From positions 62,001 through 126,000 of the forward strand of contig NZ_BAVQ01000035.1 of assembly GCF_000524475.1 (NCBI RefSeq): a stretch of 64,000 nt of DNA. The letters run 5' to 3'. Origin of the DNA: Tomitella biformata AHU 1821 (GTDB lineage Bacteria; Actinomycetota; Actinomycetes; Mycobacteriales; Mycobacteriaceae). A program made the position numbers and the translations under genes. This document shows positions 8,194-17,646 of this stretch, one piece after another (the stretch's first letter is position 1; every line of letters begins with the position of its first letter). The notes under the pieces were generated by a model. It did not search any database and had not been told where the DNA came from. It saw nothing but the letters and a program-made list of their open reading frames with translations.

Positions 8194-10278
8194 ATGGACG
8201 AGCATCAGCACGAACATCACGGTTCCGTCGTGGACGTCGACGAGCACGCCGGGCACTCGGGCCACGACGGTCATGAGGGCCATGGCGGCCATGAGGGGCA
8301 CGTGGCGCAGTACCGGCGGATGTTCTGGATCATGCTGGCCGTCGCGGTCCCGGTGGTGCTGCTCAGCCCGATGTTCGCATCGATAGTCGGCTATGGCCTG
8401 CCGGATGTCGCCTCGCTGACGTGGGTCTCCCCGATCCTCGGCACCCTCATGTACGCCTGGGGCGGCAAGCCGTTCCTGACCGGGGCGGTGGACGAGGTCA
8501 AGGCCCGCCAGCCCGGCATGATGCTGCTGATCGCGCTGGCCATCACCGTCGCGTTCGTGTCCTCGTGGGGCTCGACCCTGAAGATCCTCCACCATGACCT
8601 GGACTTCTGGTGGGAGCTGGCGCTGCTGATCGTGATCATGCTGCTGGGGCACTGGATCGAGATGCGCTCGCTGGCGCAGACCACCTCCGCGCTGGACTCG
8701 CTGGCCGCGTTGCTGCCCGACGAGGCCGAGCGGGTCGACGACGGCGATGTCATCGTGATCGTCGACCCCGCGGACCTGGCGGTCGGCGATCTCGTGATCG
8801 TCCGCCCCGGCGGCCGCGTCCCAGCCGACGGCGCCATCGAGGAGGGTTCCGCCAGCTTCGACGAGTCGATGGTCACCGGCGAGTCCCAGGCGGTCCGGCG
8901 TGACATCGGGGACAAGGTGGTCGCCGGCACCGTCGCCACGGACTCCGGTGTGCGCGTGCGGATCACGGCCATCGGCGACGACACCTCGCTCGCCGGCATC
9001 CGGCGGCTGGTGGCGGATGCGCAGAGCTCCTCCTCCCATGCGCAGCGGCTCGCGGACAAGGCGGCGGGCTGGCTGTTCTGGTTCGCTCTCGGCAGCGGCG
9101 CGATCACCGCGGCGGTGTGGTTCGCGATCGGGCAGCCGGACAACGCCGTCATCCGCGTCATCACCGTCCTGGTCATCGCGTGCCCCCATGCGCTCGGCCT
9201 CGCGATCCCCCTCGTGGTGTCCATCGCCACCGAGCGGGCGGCCCGCGGGGGCGTGCTGATCAAGGACCGCCTCGCGCTCGAGAGCATGCGCACCGTCGAT
9301 ACCGTCCTGTTCGACAAGACCGGCACCCTGACCAAGGGGGAGCCGACCGTGACCGCAGTCGCCTCGGCAGGGGACCTCGACGAGGATCTGGTCCTCGCCC
9401 TGTCCGCCGCCGCGGAGTCCGACAGCGAGCACCCGCTGGCCAAGGCCATCGTCGCGGCGGCTGCCCACCGCGGCCTGGCCGTGCCCCGCTCCACCGATTT
9501 CACCTCGCACCCCGCGATCGGGGTCAGCGCTGAGGTCTGGACCGCCGGGGCCGGCGGCGTGCGCGTCCAGGTCGGCGGCCCGCATCTGCTGGCGCAGGAG
9601 GGCGGCCGGGAGCTGGCCGTCGCGGACGCCTGGCGCGCGGACGGCGCGATCATCCTCCACGTCCTGCGCGGCGGCGTGGTGGTCGGTGCGCTCAAGCTCG
9701 CCGACGAGATCCGCGAGGAGTCCCGGCAGGCCATCGACGCGCTGCACGTCCGCGGCGCACAGGTCGTGATGATCACCGGCGACGCGGCCGCCGTCGCGCA
9801 CTCGGTCGCCGCGGAGCTGGGCATCGATCGCGTCTACGCCGGCGTCCGGCCGGAGGACAAGGCGGCCAAGGTCTTGGAGCTCCAGGGCGAGGGCCGCACG
9901 GTCGCGATGGTCGGAGACGGGGTGAACGACGCCCCCGCGCTGGCCCAGGCCGATGTCGGCATCGCCATCGGCGCCGGCACGGACGTGGCGATCGCGTCGG
10001 CGGGGGTCATCCTGGCCAGCGACGACCCGCGTTCGGTGCTCTCGGTCATGGAGCTCTCGAGTGCGACCTACCGCAAGATGAAGCAAAACCTGTGGTGGGC
10101 CGGCGGCTACAACCTTCTCGCGGTGCCCCTGGCCGCGGGGGTTCTCGCGCCGATCGGCTTCGTGCTGCCGATGTCCGTTGGCGCGGTGCTCATGTCGCTG
10201 TCCACCATCGTCGTGGCGCTTAACGCACAGCTGCTCCGCCGGCTGGACCTGCGGCCGGAGGTCAGCGCGCGGGTTTAG
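8194..10278 (+). CDS. copB: Copper-transporting P-type ATPase, CopB (P1B-3) type
   Basis: A 694-residue P1B ATPase that exports copper across the membrane. The N-terminus is a His-rich metal-binding tail (repeated HEGH/GHDGH). The transport-site motif is CPH (ACPHALGLAIPL, ~residue 329) rather than CPC, which marks the CopB-like group; the phosphorylation motif DKTGTLTKG follows at ~373 and GDGVNDAPAL at ~574. I prefer ATG 8194 because the GTG at 8185 is only four bases from the operator. The CsoR-like palindrome at 8165-8181 suggests Cu(I)-induced expression. A close paralogue lies at 36687-38801. CopB-type pumps have also been linked to silver. Confidence 0.9.
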   Translation: MDEHQHEHHGSVVDVDEHAGHSGHDGHEGHGGHEGHVAQYRRMFWIMLAVAVPVVLLSPMFASIVGYGLPDVASLTWVSPILGTLMYAWGGKPFLTGAVDEVKARQPGMMLLIALAITVAFVSSWGSTLKILHHDLDFWWELALLIVIMLLGHWIEMRSLAQTTSALDSLAALLPDEAERVDDGDVIVIVDPADLAVGDLVIVRPGGRVPADGAIEEGSASFDESMVTGESQAVRRDIGDKVVAGTVATDSGVRVRITAIGDDTSLAGIRRLVADAQSSSSHAQRLADKAAGWLFWFALGSGAITAAVWFAIGQPDNAVIRVITVLVIACPHALGLAIPLVVSIATERAARGGVLIKDRLALESMRTVDTVLFDKTGTLTKGEPTVTAVASAGDLDEDLVLALSAAAESDSEHPLAKAIVAAAAHRGLAVPRSTDFTSHPAIGVSAEVWTAGAGGVRVQVGGPHLLAQEGGRELAVADAWRADGAIILHVLRGGVVVGALKLADEIREESRQAIDALHVRGAQVVMITGDAAAVAHSVAAELGIDRVYAGVRPEDKAAKVLELQGEGRTVAMVGDGVNDAPALAQADVGIAIGAGTDVAIASAGVILASDDPRSVLSVMELSSATYRKMKQNLWWAGGYNLLAVPLAAGVLAPIGFVLPMSVGAVLMSLSTIVVALNAQLLRRLDLRPEVSARV

Positions 10279-10290
10279 CCGCGTGGCCCC

Positions 10291-10968
10291 CTAGAAGACC
10301 TCGTTGACATCGCGCGAGAGGGTGAACCCGCCTCCTGGCCCCCAGCAGGTGATGCCCGCCTCGGTGGACTGGCAGGCGACGGACTGGACGATGATCGTGT
10401 CGCCGTACGCCAACACCTTGCCGCCGCCGCGGTTTGTCCCGTCGACCGGCGGTCCCACATAGATGCCCTGGTTGAGACAGATGCGCTGGGCATTGCCGCC
10501 CGCCAGCTTGATCCCGACGGCGCTGGTGGCGGAGTTCTCGCACGGCGGCCCGTCCGTGGAGACAGGCGCGTCGGAGGCCTGGCAGCCGACGCCGAGCTGG
10601 GGATCGTCCGGGTAGACCCCGCACATGATGTTTCCGCTGGGCGATTGGAAGTAGAAGGCCGGTCCGGACTGGAAGTCTCGGGCGTCGACGTTGGCGTCGT
10701 CCCTGGTCGGCGGCGCGGGGCGCGCGGTGGAGGTCCCGGTGGAGGGCTCTGGGGCGGGCGATGCCGACGGGTCCGTGGCAGCAGGTGACGTGGCGTTAGG
10801 TGACGTGGTGGCCGAGGGCGTGGTGGCGTCGGGCTGGCTCGCGGTGGCGGTTGGAGTGGCGGTGTCCGCCGCCGAGTCGTCGCTGCCGCAGGCGGTCAAA
10901 GTGATGGCCAGCCCGAACGCGATGACGCAGGCATGGAGGGCTCTGGTGGCGGTGCGGGTGGGGTGCAT
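10291..10968 (-). CDS. Secreted lipoprotein with Ser/Thr/Pro linker and DUF6636-like domain
   Basis: A 225-residue predicted lipoprotein. The signal peptide ends in lipobox LTAC with Cys27, followed by a ~65-residue low-complexity Ser/Thr/Ala/Pro linker typical of surface-exposed actinobacterial lipoproteins. The C-terminal ~120 residues contain SPSGNIMCG, several paired cysteines, GKVLAYG and a final GITCWGPGGGFTLSRD, a layout I associate with the DUF6636 family; function unknown. The cysteines probably form disulfides outside the cell. It converges on copB with a 12-bp gap. Confidence 0.78.
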   Translation of the reverse strand: MHPTRTATRALHACVIAFGLAITLTACGSDDSAADTATPTATASQPDATTPSATTSPNATSPAATDPSASPAPEPSTGTSTARPAPPTRDDANVDARDFQSGPAFYFQSPSGNIMCGVYPDDPQLGVGCQASDAPVSTDGPPCENSATSAVGIKLAGGNAQRICLNQGIYVGPPVDGTNRGGGKVLAYGDTIIVQSVACQSTEAGITCWGPGGGFTLSRDVNEVF

Positions 10969-11233
10969 GGTTGCTCCTCAGGTCCCCAACCGTGACCGGT
11001 GCTGGCCTTGACCCCGGTTAGTGGACACGGGTTTAAGCGGCGGGCGACGCCGCGACGGACTGATCTGAGTATCGCATCTCGAAAGCCACGGGGCTGGCTT
11101 ATCCGCCGAGTGCTACCGACGGCGGTTTCCGCCATCGCGTTGTCCCAGCATTGACCAGCCAGTCCCCATCGGCCGAGGCTAAGGCCGGGTGCAGCGGCCA
11201 GAGCGTCAGGGCAGGGGTGTCAGGGCTGGGGTG
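10969..11233. other. Non-coding region upstream of the lipoprotein gene
   Basis: 265 bases separate two minus-strand genes. It should contain the lipoprotein promoter. Around 11018-11035 the string GGTTAGTGGACACGGG resembles the outer ends of some actinobacterial IS3-type elements, but no transposase fragment or partner end is recognisable. I see no gene. Confidence 0.4.
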
Positions 11234-11881
11234 TTAAGGCTGGGGCGCGATGGCCGCGACGAGCGCCGCGGCGAACGACGAGAGTCGCTCGCGGGTGTAG
11301 CTCTCCGGATCGGAGATTGCGAGCCGGCCGACCATCTCCGCGAACGACATCATGGTGTGCGCGAGCAGCTCCGGGTCCAGCCGCGCGAGCGAGGGGTCGA
11401 GGTCCGCGGCCGCGTGGGCAAGCAACTCCGCCTGGGCCAGCACGGATGACCGGGCCGCGCGCAGATGCTCGCGGTACTCGCCGGGCGCGTTGTCCGGCGG
11501 CGTGAGGATGAGCCGCCAACGGACGGGGTTCTCCAGCACCACACGGATGAATCCGGTGACGGTGGCCGCGTAGGCGGCGGAGGGGCCGAGCTCGGCCAGA
11601 TCGGTCGGCAATGTCTGGAGCACCTGCACCACGGCGCGCTCACGCTCCCGGTCAAGCAGTGCCGCCACGAGATCCGTGCGGGTCCGGAACACGGTGTACA
11701 GCACGGGCTTTCCCACGTCAGCCTGCGCGGCCACGGCCTCCATGCTCAGCTGGTGGAAGCCCTCGCGGCCGGCGACCTCGAAGGCCGCGTCGAGCAATTG
11801 CGCGCGTCGCAGCTCCGGCGTGAGCCGGGGGGCGTACTTGCGGCGCGGCCGGGTGCGCTCCGCGCTGTCGGCGCTGGTCAA
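11234..11881 (-). CDS. TetR/AcrR-family transcriptional regulator
   Basis: A ~215-residue TetR repressor, with DNA-binding region MEAVAAQADVGKPVLYTVFR at about residues 45-65 and a C-terminal ligand domain of the type found near lipid-metabolism genes. I chose the TTG at 11881 because an AAGGGA ribosome-binding site lies six bases upstream; a GTG at 11932 in the same frame is an alternative that adds 17 residues. It is divergent from the acyl-CoA oxidoreductase at 12021, which it probably represses. Confidence 0.8.
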   Translation of the reverse strand: MTSADSAERTRPRRKYAPRLTPELRRAQLLDAAFEVAGREGFHQLSMEAVAAQADVGKPVLYTVFRTRTDLVAALLDRERERAVVQVLQTLPTDLAELGPSAAYAATVTGFIRVVLENPVRWRLILTPPDNAPGEYREHLRAARSSVLAQAELLAHAAADLDPSLARLDPELLAHTMMSFAEMVGRLAISDPESYTRERLSSFAAALVAAIAPQP

Positions 11882-11940
11882 ATCGGGGTCCCTTCCGTGG
11901 CATCGTTCTGGCCACCATAACTGGTCGGCCACTACTACTG

Positions 11941-12001
11941 GTGAATCATACGCAACCGTTGCATTGACCGCGAGTGATTGTTACGCTCGCGTTGTATTCA
12001 C
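11941..12001. promoter_or_regulatory. Candidate operator region between divergent tetR and acyl-CoA oxidoreductase genes
   Basis: The interval starts with GTGAATCATACGC and ends with GCGTTGTATTCAC, an imperfect inverted repeat, and contains a second dyad with arms CGAG/CTCG around 11971-11989. Either could bind the divergent TetR protein. Neither is perfect, so the exact operator is uncertain. Confidence 0.4.
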
Positions 12002-12020
12002 TACGAGGAGGCACGCCGCC

Positions 12021-13763
12021 ATGACCCCGCAGCCCACCGATCTGCTGTTCCACCCCGGCACATACGACCCCACCCACTTCGACCCGGAGACGCGCAGACT
12101 CTTGCGGGCGACCATCAACTGGTTCGAGGCCCGCGGCAAGGGACGGCTGCTTGGCGACTACCACGCGAAGGTCTTCTACCAGGACTTTCTCGACTTCCAG
12201 GCCCGCGAGGGACTGTTCGCGACTTTCCTGACGCCGCGCCGCGACGCCACCGGGCCCGATCAGCGCTGGGACACCGGCCGCATCGCCGCGCTCTCGGAGA
12301 TCCTCGGGTTCTACGGGCTCAACTACTGGTACCCCTGGCAGGTCACAATCCTCGGGCTCGGCCCGGTGTGGCAGAGCGATAACGCCGAGGCCCGCGCCAG
12401 GGCGGCGGTCGCTCTCGCCGCGGGCAGCGCCGGCGCGTTCGGCCTCTCGGAGAAGGAGCACGGCGCGGATGTGTACTCGTCCGACATGGTGCTCACCGCC
12501 GACGGGAACGGCGGCCACACGGCCAGCGGGTCCAAGTACTACATCGGCAACGGCAACTGCGCGAACATCGTCTCCGTCTTCGGCCGTATCGCCGGTGTGG
12601 AGGGGGCCGACCAGTACGTGTTCTTCTATGCGGACTCCGCGCACCCCGCCTACCGGGTCGTCAAGAACACCGTCCCGTCGCAGATGTACGTCGCGGAGTT
12701 CGAGCTGACTGACTATCCCGTCGCGGCCGCGGATATCCTGCATACCGGGGCGGAGGCGTTCAGCGCCGCGCTCAACACTGTCAATATCGGCAAGTTCAAT
12801 CTTTGCTTCGGCGGGATCGGCATGGCGACGCACTCGCTATATGAGGCGATCACCCACGTGCACAACAGGATTCTCTACGGCAACCCCGTCACCGATTTCC
12901 CGCACGTCCGCCGCGAGTTCACCGACGCCTACACCCGGCTGCTGGCCATGCGGCTGTTCTCCGATCGTGCGGTCGACTACTTCCGCAGCGCCGACTCCGA
13001 GGACCGCCGCTACCTGCTGTTCAATCCCATCACCAAGATGAAGGTGACGACGGAGGCGCAGCGGGCGATCACGCTGCTCGCGGACATCACGGCGGCCAAG
13101 GGCTTCGAGACCGACTCCTACTTGGCCGCGGCAAAGGTGGACGTGGACGGCCTGCCGAAGCTCGAGGGCACTGTCGCGGTCAACCTTGCGCTGATCGCGA
13201 AGTTCATGCCCGCCTACCTGTTCGCGCCGGCGGAGCTGCCGGCAATCCCCACGCGGCTCGACGCGGCGGACGACGAGTTCCTGTTCCGTCAGGGCCCGGC
13301 CCGCGGGCTGTCCAAGGTCCGCTTCCAGGACTGGCGCGCGGTCTACGCCAGGTTCGCCGGGCTACCCAATGTGGCGCTGTTCGCCGAGCAGGCGGAGGCT
13401 CTGACCCTGCTGCTCGCCGAGGCCGCGCCGGACAAGGACCAGCAGGGCGACCTTGATTTCGGCCTCGCCGTCGCGGAACTGTTCACCCTGATCGTCTACG
13501 GCGAGCTGATCCTGGAGCAGGCCGAGGTCCTCCAGCTCGACGAGGACGTCGTCAACCAGGTCTTCGACGTGTTGGTGCGCGATTTCACCGCGGCCGCAGT
13601 CGAATTGCACAGCAAGGCCTCAGCGACGCCGGACCAGCAGCGTCTGGCGCTGGCCGCGATCCGCCGCCCACAGACCGACCCCGCACGGACCGAGAAGATC
13701 TGGAACCAGGTGTTGGGGCTATCCGGCGCCTACGAGATGGAATGGGAGCCCTCCGATGGCTGA
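12021..13763 (+). CDS. Acyl-CoA dehydrogenase/oxidase family protein
   Basis: A 580-residue flavoenzyme of the acyl-CoA dehydrogenase superfamily, longer than the ~380-residue dehydrogenases and closer in size to acyl-CoA oxidases. Visible family features include FGLSEKEHGADVYSSD (substrate/FAD region, ~residue 147), ASGSKYYIGNGNCANI, and NPITKMKVTTEAQRAI in the C-terminal helical domain. It would introduce an alpha-beta double bond into a fatty acyl-CoA. A strong GAGGAGG ribosome-binding site lies 9 bases before ATG 12021. It overlaps the next gene by eight bases and is divergent from a TetR gene, a usual fatty-acid catabolism arrangement. Chain-length preference is unknown. Confidence 0.82.
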   Translation: MTPQPTDLLFHPGTYDPTHFDPETRRLLRATINWFEARGKGRLLGDYHAKVFYQDFLDFQAREGLFATFLTPRRDATGPDQRWDTGRIAALSEILGFYGLNYWYPWQVTILGLGPVWQSDNAEARARAAVALAAGSAGAFGLSEKEHGADVYSSDMVLTADGNGGHTASGSKYYIGNGNCANIVSVFGRIAGVEGADQYVFFYADSAHPAYRVVKNTVPSQMYVAEFELTDYPVAAADILHTGAEAFSAALNTVNIGKFNLCFGGIGMATHSLYEAITHVHNRILYGNPVTDFPHVRREFTDAYTRLLAMRLFSDRAVDYFRSADSEDRRYLLFNPITKMKVTTEAQRAITLLADITAAKGFETDSYLAAAKVDVDGLPKLEGTVAVNLALIAKFMPAYLFAPAELPAIPTRLDAADDEFLFRQGPARGLSKVRFQDWRAVYARFAGLPNVALFAEQAEALTLLLAEAAPDKDQQGDLDFGLAVAELFTLIVYGELILEQAEVLQLDEDVVNQVFDVLVRDFTAAAVELHSKASATPDQQRLALAAIRRPQTDPARTEKIWNQVLGLSGAYEMEWEPSDG

Positions 13764-14730
13764 CATCACTACCCGCGACGCGGGTTCGGGCGTGCACCTG
13801 CCGGCCGCAGAGTTGGGGAAGGGCCAGCGCGAGGACTTCGGCTTCTTCGGCCCCGGCTCGCCCACCTGGCAGGTCTGGACCGCGCCGACCGCGCTCATCG
13901 GCTTCCAGCGGGCGGTGGTGCTCGAGCACTTCGACCCGTTCCTGGCAGCCTCCGTCGCGGACATGCAGGGCATCTACCGCGACCCGGCCGTGCGACTGGA
14001 CCACACCCTCGCCTATTTCCTGACGGTCGCGACGGCCGACGGTCGCACGGCGACGGCCCTGGCCGACCACCTCGCCCAGGTGCACAAGCAGTCCACCGGC
14101 ATCGAGCCGGTCAGCGGCAAGCGCTACAGCGCCAACAGCCCAGAATCACAGCTGTGGATTCACATCACCGGGTGGCACTCCGTCCTCAAATGCTACGAGA
14201 TGTACGGCCCCGGAAAGCTCTCCGACGAGGATGAGCGCCGCTACTGGGCCGAGTGCGCGATCGCGGCGGAGTTGCAGACCTGTAAGTCGACGGACGTGCC
14301 TACGACGCGGGACGGGGTGCGCGCCTACTTCGCGGAGGTGCGGCCGAGGCTATGCACGTCCGAGCGCGCCAACAAGGCCATGCATTACCTGCTGCGCACG
14401 CCCGTCAAGCGCGGCGGGCTGCAGTTCGCCGCGGGCAGCCGGCTGATCGCGCCGCTGGCCATCGCGAGCCTGCCGAACTGGATGCGCGAGCTGGGCGGCT
14501 TCGACCAACCTGCCGTGATGGACAAGGCGGTGACCCCGCTGGCGCGGGTGGCGGTGCGCGTGGCGTCGCGGCCGCGGTTCGAGCTGGCCATCCTCAAGGC
14601 GCTCGCGCCGGGCACGGGGAGGGTCCTGAGCCGGCACCTGCACGCGACTGCGCCGGCCTTCGAGGGCACCGTGACGCCCGCTCAGGTCAGAGCGTGGGCA
14701 TCGGCAGAGAGCGTTGCGAGCTCGGGCTAG
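13756..14730 (+). CDS. MpaB-type oxygenase (DUF2236 family)
   Basis: A 324-residue protein of the DUF2236/MpaB family. Typical blocks are FGFFGPGSPTWQVW near residue 30, LDHTLAYFLTVATADGRTA with conserved His, HLAQVHKQSTGI, and WHSVLKCYEMYGPGKL. Members are haem-dependent oxygenases or latex-clearing-protein relatives that act on hydrophobic substrates. It overlaps the upstream acyl-CoA oxidoreductase by eight bases, so the two are co-translated and probably act on the same lipid-like substrate. It converges on the LLM oxidoreductase with a four-base overlap. Confidence 0.8.
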   Translation: MADITTRDAGSGVHLPAAELGKGQREDFGFFGPGSPTWQVWTAPTALIGFQRAVVLEHFDPFLAASVADMQGIYRDPAVRLDHTLAYFLTVATADGRTATALADHLAQVHKQSTGIEPVSGKRYSANSPESQLWIHITGWHSVLKCYEMYGPGKLSDEDERRYWAECAIAAELQTCKSTDVPTTRDGVRAYFAEVRPRLCTSERANKAMHYLLRTPVKRGGLQFAAGSRLIAPLAIASLPNWMRELGGFDQPAVMDKAVTPLARVAVRVASRPRFELAILKALAPGTGRVLSRHLHATAPAFEGTVTPAQVRAWASAESVASSG

Positions 14731-15599
14731 GTGAGCAGCGCTGCCGCGAGGTCCCGATATTCTGCGGCGGGGAACTGGTCGGCGTTCGCCGTCAGCACCT
14801 GGACGGCGACCTCGTCGGCACCGGCTTGGTAGTGGGCGTCGATCCCGCTCACCACCTTGTCGAGGCCGCCCCACGGGATCAGTGCGTCCATCAGCCGGTC
14901 GCTACCGCCGCCGGCCACGTCCTCCTCGGTGTATCCCAGGCGGCGGAGGTTGTTCGAGTAGTTCGGCAGCGACAGGTAGCCGCGCATGTACTCGCGGGCG
15001 ATGCCGCGGGCGGTCGTCTCGTTCTCTTCCAGCACGACGGCCACCTCAGGCGCCAAAAGCGGCGCGGCCCCGAGGATCTGGCGTGCGAGCGCGGTGTGCT
15101 CCGGGGGCGTGAAGTAGGGGTGCGCGCCCGCTGCGCGCGCCGCCGACAGCGCGAGCATGCGGGGCCCGAGTGCGGCTAGCACTCGCCGGTCGGCGGGGAC
15201 CGGGTCTGCCGCGCCGTCGAGCGCGTCGAGGTAGCGCACCATCTGGCTGTAGGGCTTGGTGTAGGTCGCGGCGTGTTGCGCGTCCACGATCGGGGCGTGG
15301 CTGGTGCCCACGCCGAACAGGAAGCGGCCCGGGTGGTCCCGCTCGAGCTCGGCGACGGACTGGGCGGCGACGGTCGGCTCGGCGTGCCAGATGCTGACGA
15401 TGCCGCTGGCGACGCCGAGCGTGGTTGTCGCAGAAAGCAGCTCGGCGTACATCTCCGGGATTCCCTCTCGGAAGCCGCCGGACGTCCAGAGCCGCGCGTA
15501 GCCAAGTTCCTCTAGTTCGCGGGCCGCGTCGAGGGCCGCCTCCCGATGCTTCCTGCTCAGCCAGAATCCGCCGCCCCACACACTCACCTGTCGCGTCAT
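14727..15599 (-). CDS. LLM-class F420-dependent oxidoreductase
   Basis: A 290-residue luciferase-like TIM-barrel oxidoreductase. The start VSVWGGGFWLSRKH, the central GRFLFGVGTSHAPIV and the C-terminal block GGLDKVVSGIDAHYQAGADEVAVQVL fit the TIGR03620-like, F420-using group common in mycobacteria. I chose ATG 15599 because the beta-1 strand begins directly after it; a further 23 upstream residues are in frame but unlike the family. Substrate is unknown. It is divergent from the zinc-ribbon protein gene. Confidence 0.82.
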   Translation of the reverse strand: MTRQVSVWGGGFWLSRKHREAALDAARELEELGYARLWTSGGFREGIPEMYAELLSATTTLGVASGIVSIWHAEPTVAAQSVAELERDHPGRFLFGVGTSHAPIVDAQHAATYTKPYSQMVRYLDALDGAADPVPADRRVLAALGPRMLALSAARAAGAHPYFTPPEHTALARQILGAAPLLAPEVAVVLEENETTARGIAREYMRGYLSLPNYSNNLRRLGYTEEDVAGGGSDRLMDALIPWGGLDKVVSGIDAHYQAGADEVAVQVLTANADQFPAAEYRDLAAALLT

Positions 15600-15691
15600 G
15601 CAACCGACCCTAATCGAAGCGCTGGAAACCCTCGTTGTCCTGACCGAATCGGTGCCGAAATTTGTCATACCCGCGGGGCATAATCCGGGTC

Positions 15692-16693
15692 ATGGCGATG
15701 AGAGAAGCGGGTCAAAAACTGCACGTGGTCGTGGGCGCCCCGTGGAAGGACGCGCTCCTGGGGTACCTCTCCGCGGACGCTCCAGGTGACAACTGGGACC
15801 TGCCAGACGGGCTGCGCAAGGGCGATCTCCTGCTGAGCATCCTCGAGACAACGCCGCGCACAGTCCTGTGTCTGGAACGGGTGGCGCGGGGCGGGCGGAG
15901 CCTGGAGCTCGAGGAGGTGTGGGACTGGCCCGGGCTGCCGGAGCTGGCGACGCTGGAGTCAGCGAGCGGACTCCGAATCCGTAAGAGCGCGGGCCAGGTT
16001 GCGGATGCGGCGGCGGACCGGGTGCTGGCGGCGCTGGACACGCTAAGGGGCGACCGCGATAGCAAAGAGGACGGATCCACCGCTACGGCCGCACGTGTGA
16101 TTAGTGGCAGCGGCCTGCGCTGCGGGGGTTGCGAGGACGAGTTCGCGCTGTCCGGCGGCGATGCCCGCAACCAGGTGCGGGTGTTCGCGCTGGAGAGCAA
16201 TGGCGAGACTGTCCGCCGCGGGCTGTGCGCGTCGTGCCAGCGGGCCGCCCGAAAGCCCGAGGTCACGACGATGGCCCAGCTCAAACACGCGGTCTTCCCG
16301 GCGTGCCCGCTGTGCGGGGCCCAAGCGACCTCCTCCATCGCGTGGGGCATGCCGGCCGAGCCCCCGCCGCCATGGGTGGTGGTCGGCGGCTGCTGCATCG
16401 CCGGCAATGATCCGGACTGGTCCTGCGGCGCGTGCGGACACTGCTGGGGTCCGCGCGAGCTGCCGCCGAAGACCGGCGACCGAGCGCAGGCCCACCTGTT
16501 CAACTTCGACGGCCGGGCGCAATTCGTGTCGATCCCGGACGTGCGCGACCCGCAAGAGCTGCAGGTCGGGGAGCTCATAGTCGAGGGTGTCGGCTCCGCC
16601 TGGGGCGAGTACTCGCGGTGTTTGATTATCCGCGACGACGGCGCGCTCAGACTGATCGAGCCGGACACCATCGTGGTGATCGAGCGGGGCTGA
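15692..16693 (+). CDS. Hypothetical protein with four CxxC zinc-ribbon pairs
   Basis: I do not recognise this 333-residue protein. The first ~120 residues resemble a small nucleic-acid-associated or EVE-like beta domain (WKDALLGYLSADAPGDNWDLPDGLRKGD and a Trp-rich stretch). The middle has pairs CGGC (~143), CASC (~180), CPLC (~205) and CGACGHC (~245), arranged as two zinc-ribbon-like modules. The N-terminal fold and zinc sites suggest nucleic-acid binding, similar to HNH-less McrBC/EVE-type proteins, but no catalytic motif is visible. It is followed after 48 bases by a disrupted helicase gene, so the two may once have worked together. Confidence 0.6.
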   Translation: MAMREAGQKLHVVVGAPWKDALLGYLSADAPGDNWDLPDGLRKGDLLLSILETTPRTVLCLERVARGGRSLELEEVWDWPGLPELATLESASGLRIRKSAGQVADAAADRVLAALDTLRGDRDSKEDGSTATAARVISGSGLRCGGCEDEFALSGGDARNQVRVFALESNGETVRRGLCASCQRAARKPEVTTMAQLKHAVFPACPLCGAQATSSIAWGMPAEPPPPWVVVGGCCIAGNDPDWSCGACGHCWGPRELPPKTGDRAQAHLFNFDGRAQFVSIPDVRDPQELQVGELIVEGVGSAWGEYSRCLIIRDDGALRLIEPDTIVVIERG

Positions 16694-16741
16694 GCGGCCC
16701 GTACCGTGAACCCCGACTCCGCACTACTGGAAAGAGGCGAG

Positions 16742-17550
16742 ATGCCCGGCCGTGCACGCCGCAAGACGACCGCGACACGCAAGCCAGCTGCCCGCAAACC
16801 CGCGAGCAAAAAGCCCAGCGCGGCCCAAGATCTGCCGGAAGCGAGTGCGGGCCAGCGCATCTGGGTGCTCGACGTGCCTTACCGCGCGCCCGCGCCTGGG
16901 GCCAAGTATTACAAGGGCATCAAGGCCTACGCGTATGTCGGCACGGACCTGCCGACTGAACTCGCGACCTACGCCAACAAGCCATATTCCTACGCGCGAT
17001 GGGCGGAGGACGAGCTCAACGGCGGCGTCGGCCTGGGCACTGCTGGAATGGGGGCGGTGGCTGTCGCCAAGCAGCCCCGCCAAGAACAGCTCGAGGCCGC
17101 CGCCGCGATTGTCGCCGCGCACGCGGCCGGCCATCGTGGCTTCCTGCTGGCGGATGACCCCGGCGTCGGCAAGACCGGCTCCGCGGTGCTGGCCGCGCGT
17201 GAGATCCTCGACGCCCAAATCCGGGACGGGAAGGGTTCTGGCACCGCCCTGATCACCGTCGACCGGCCCGCGCAGATCACCATCCCCGCCTGGCGGGACG
17301 CGCTCGCGGCATTCGGCGACGGCGGGCACCGCTGGCTGATCATGTCCCCCGACCAGCTGAAAAAGCTGCTCGGCGGCAACGGCCGGCCCAAACACCACTT
17401 CGACGTGATCATCAACGACGAGGCGCAGCAGTTTCGGCACCTGACGGCCCAGCGCACGCAGTACCAACGGCGGATCAACAAGCTCTCGGCCGAGCCGGCG
17501 AAGGCCCCGTTCGTCATCACGGTCACCGCCACCCCCGGCCACCATCCTGG
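16742..17550 (+). pseudogene. DEAD/SNF2-like helicase, interrupted by the mobile island
   Basis: The N-terminal ~268 residues of a superfamily-2 helicase. A Lys/Ala/Pro-rich tail (residues 1-30) is followed by Walker A DPGVGKTGSA (~143), motif II as NDEAQ (~225) and motif III TATP (~265). Directly after TATPGHHP the sequence changes to lower-GC DNA, and the frame closes at 17584 after a short unrelated tail, so the second RecA domain is missing. The break coincides with the left edge of the four-gene recombinase module. The rest of the gene is not elsewhere in the window and may lie beyond 64 kb. Partner of the zinc-ribbon protein upstream is possible. Confidence 0.72.
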
Positions 17551-17646
17551 GGTTATGCGCTCTGTTTGGCAGTGTCTCACCTGAGGGTTACGGTACCAGC
17601 CGGGCTGGACTGCTAGCCCCACAGCCGTAGGGACGAGGGATTCAGC

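Noticed and set aside
8170-10086. Very long minus-strand frame opposite copB
   Set aside because: High-GC antisense shadow; low-complexity Arg/Asp/Gly-rich translation, while the plus strand encodes a full ATPase.
11018-11160. Possible IS3-type element end in the gap upstream of the lipoprotein gene
   Set aside because: One short string resembles an element end, but there is no second end, no transposase remnant and no target duplication visible.
15666-15682. ATACCCGCGGGGCAT as a third CsoR-like box
   Set aside because: The right arm is imperfect and the downstream zinc-ribbon gene has no copper link; likely coincidence in GC-rich DNA.
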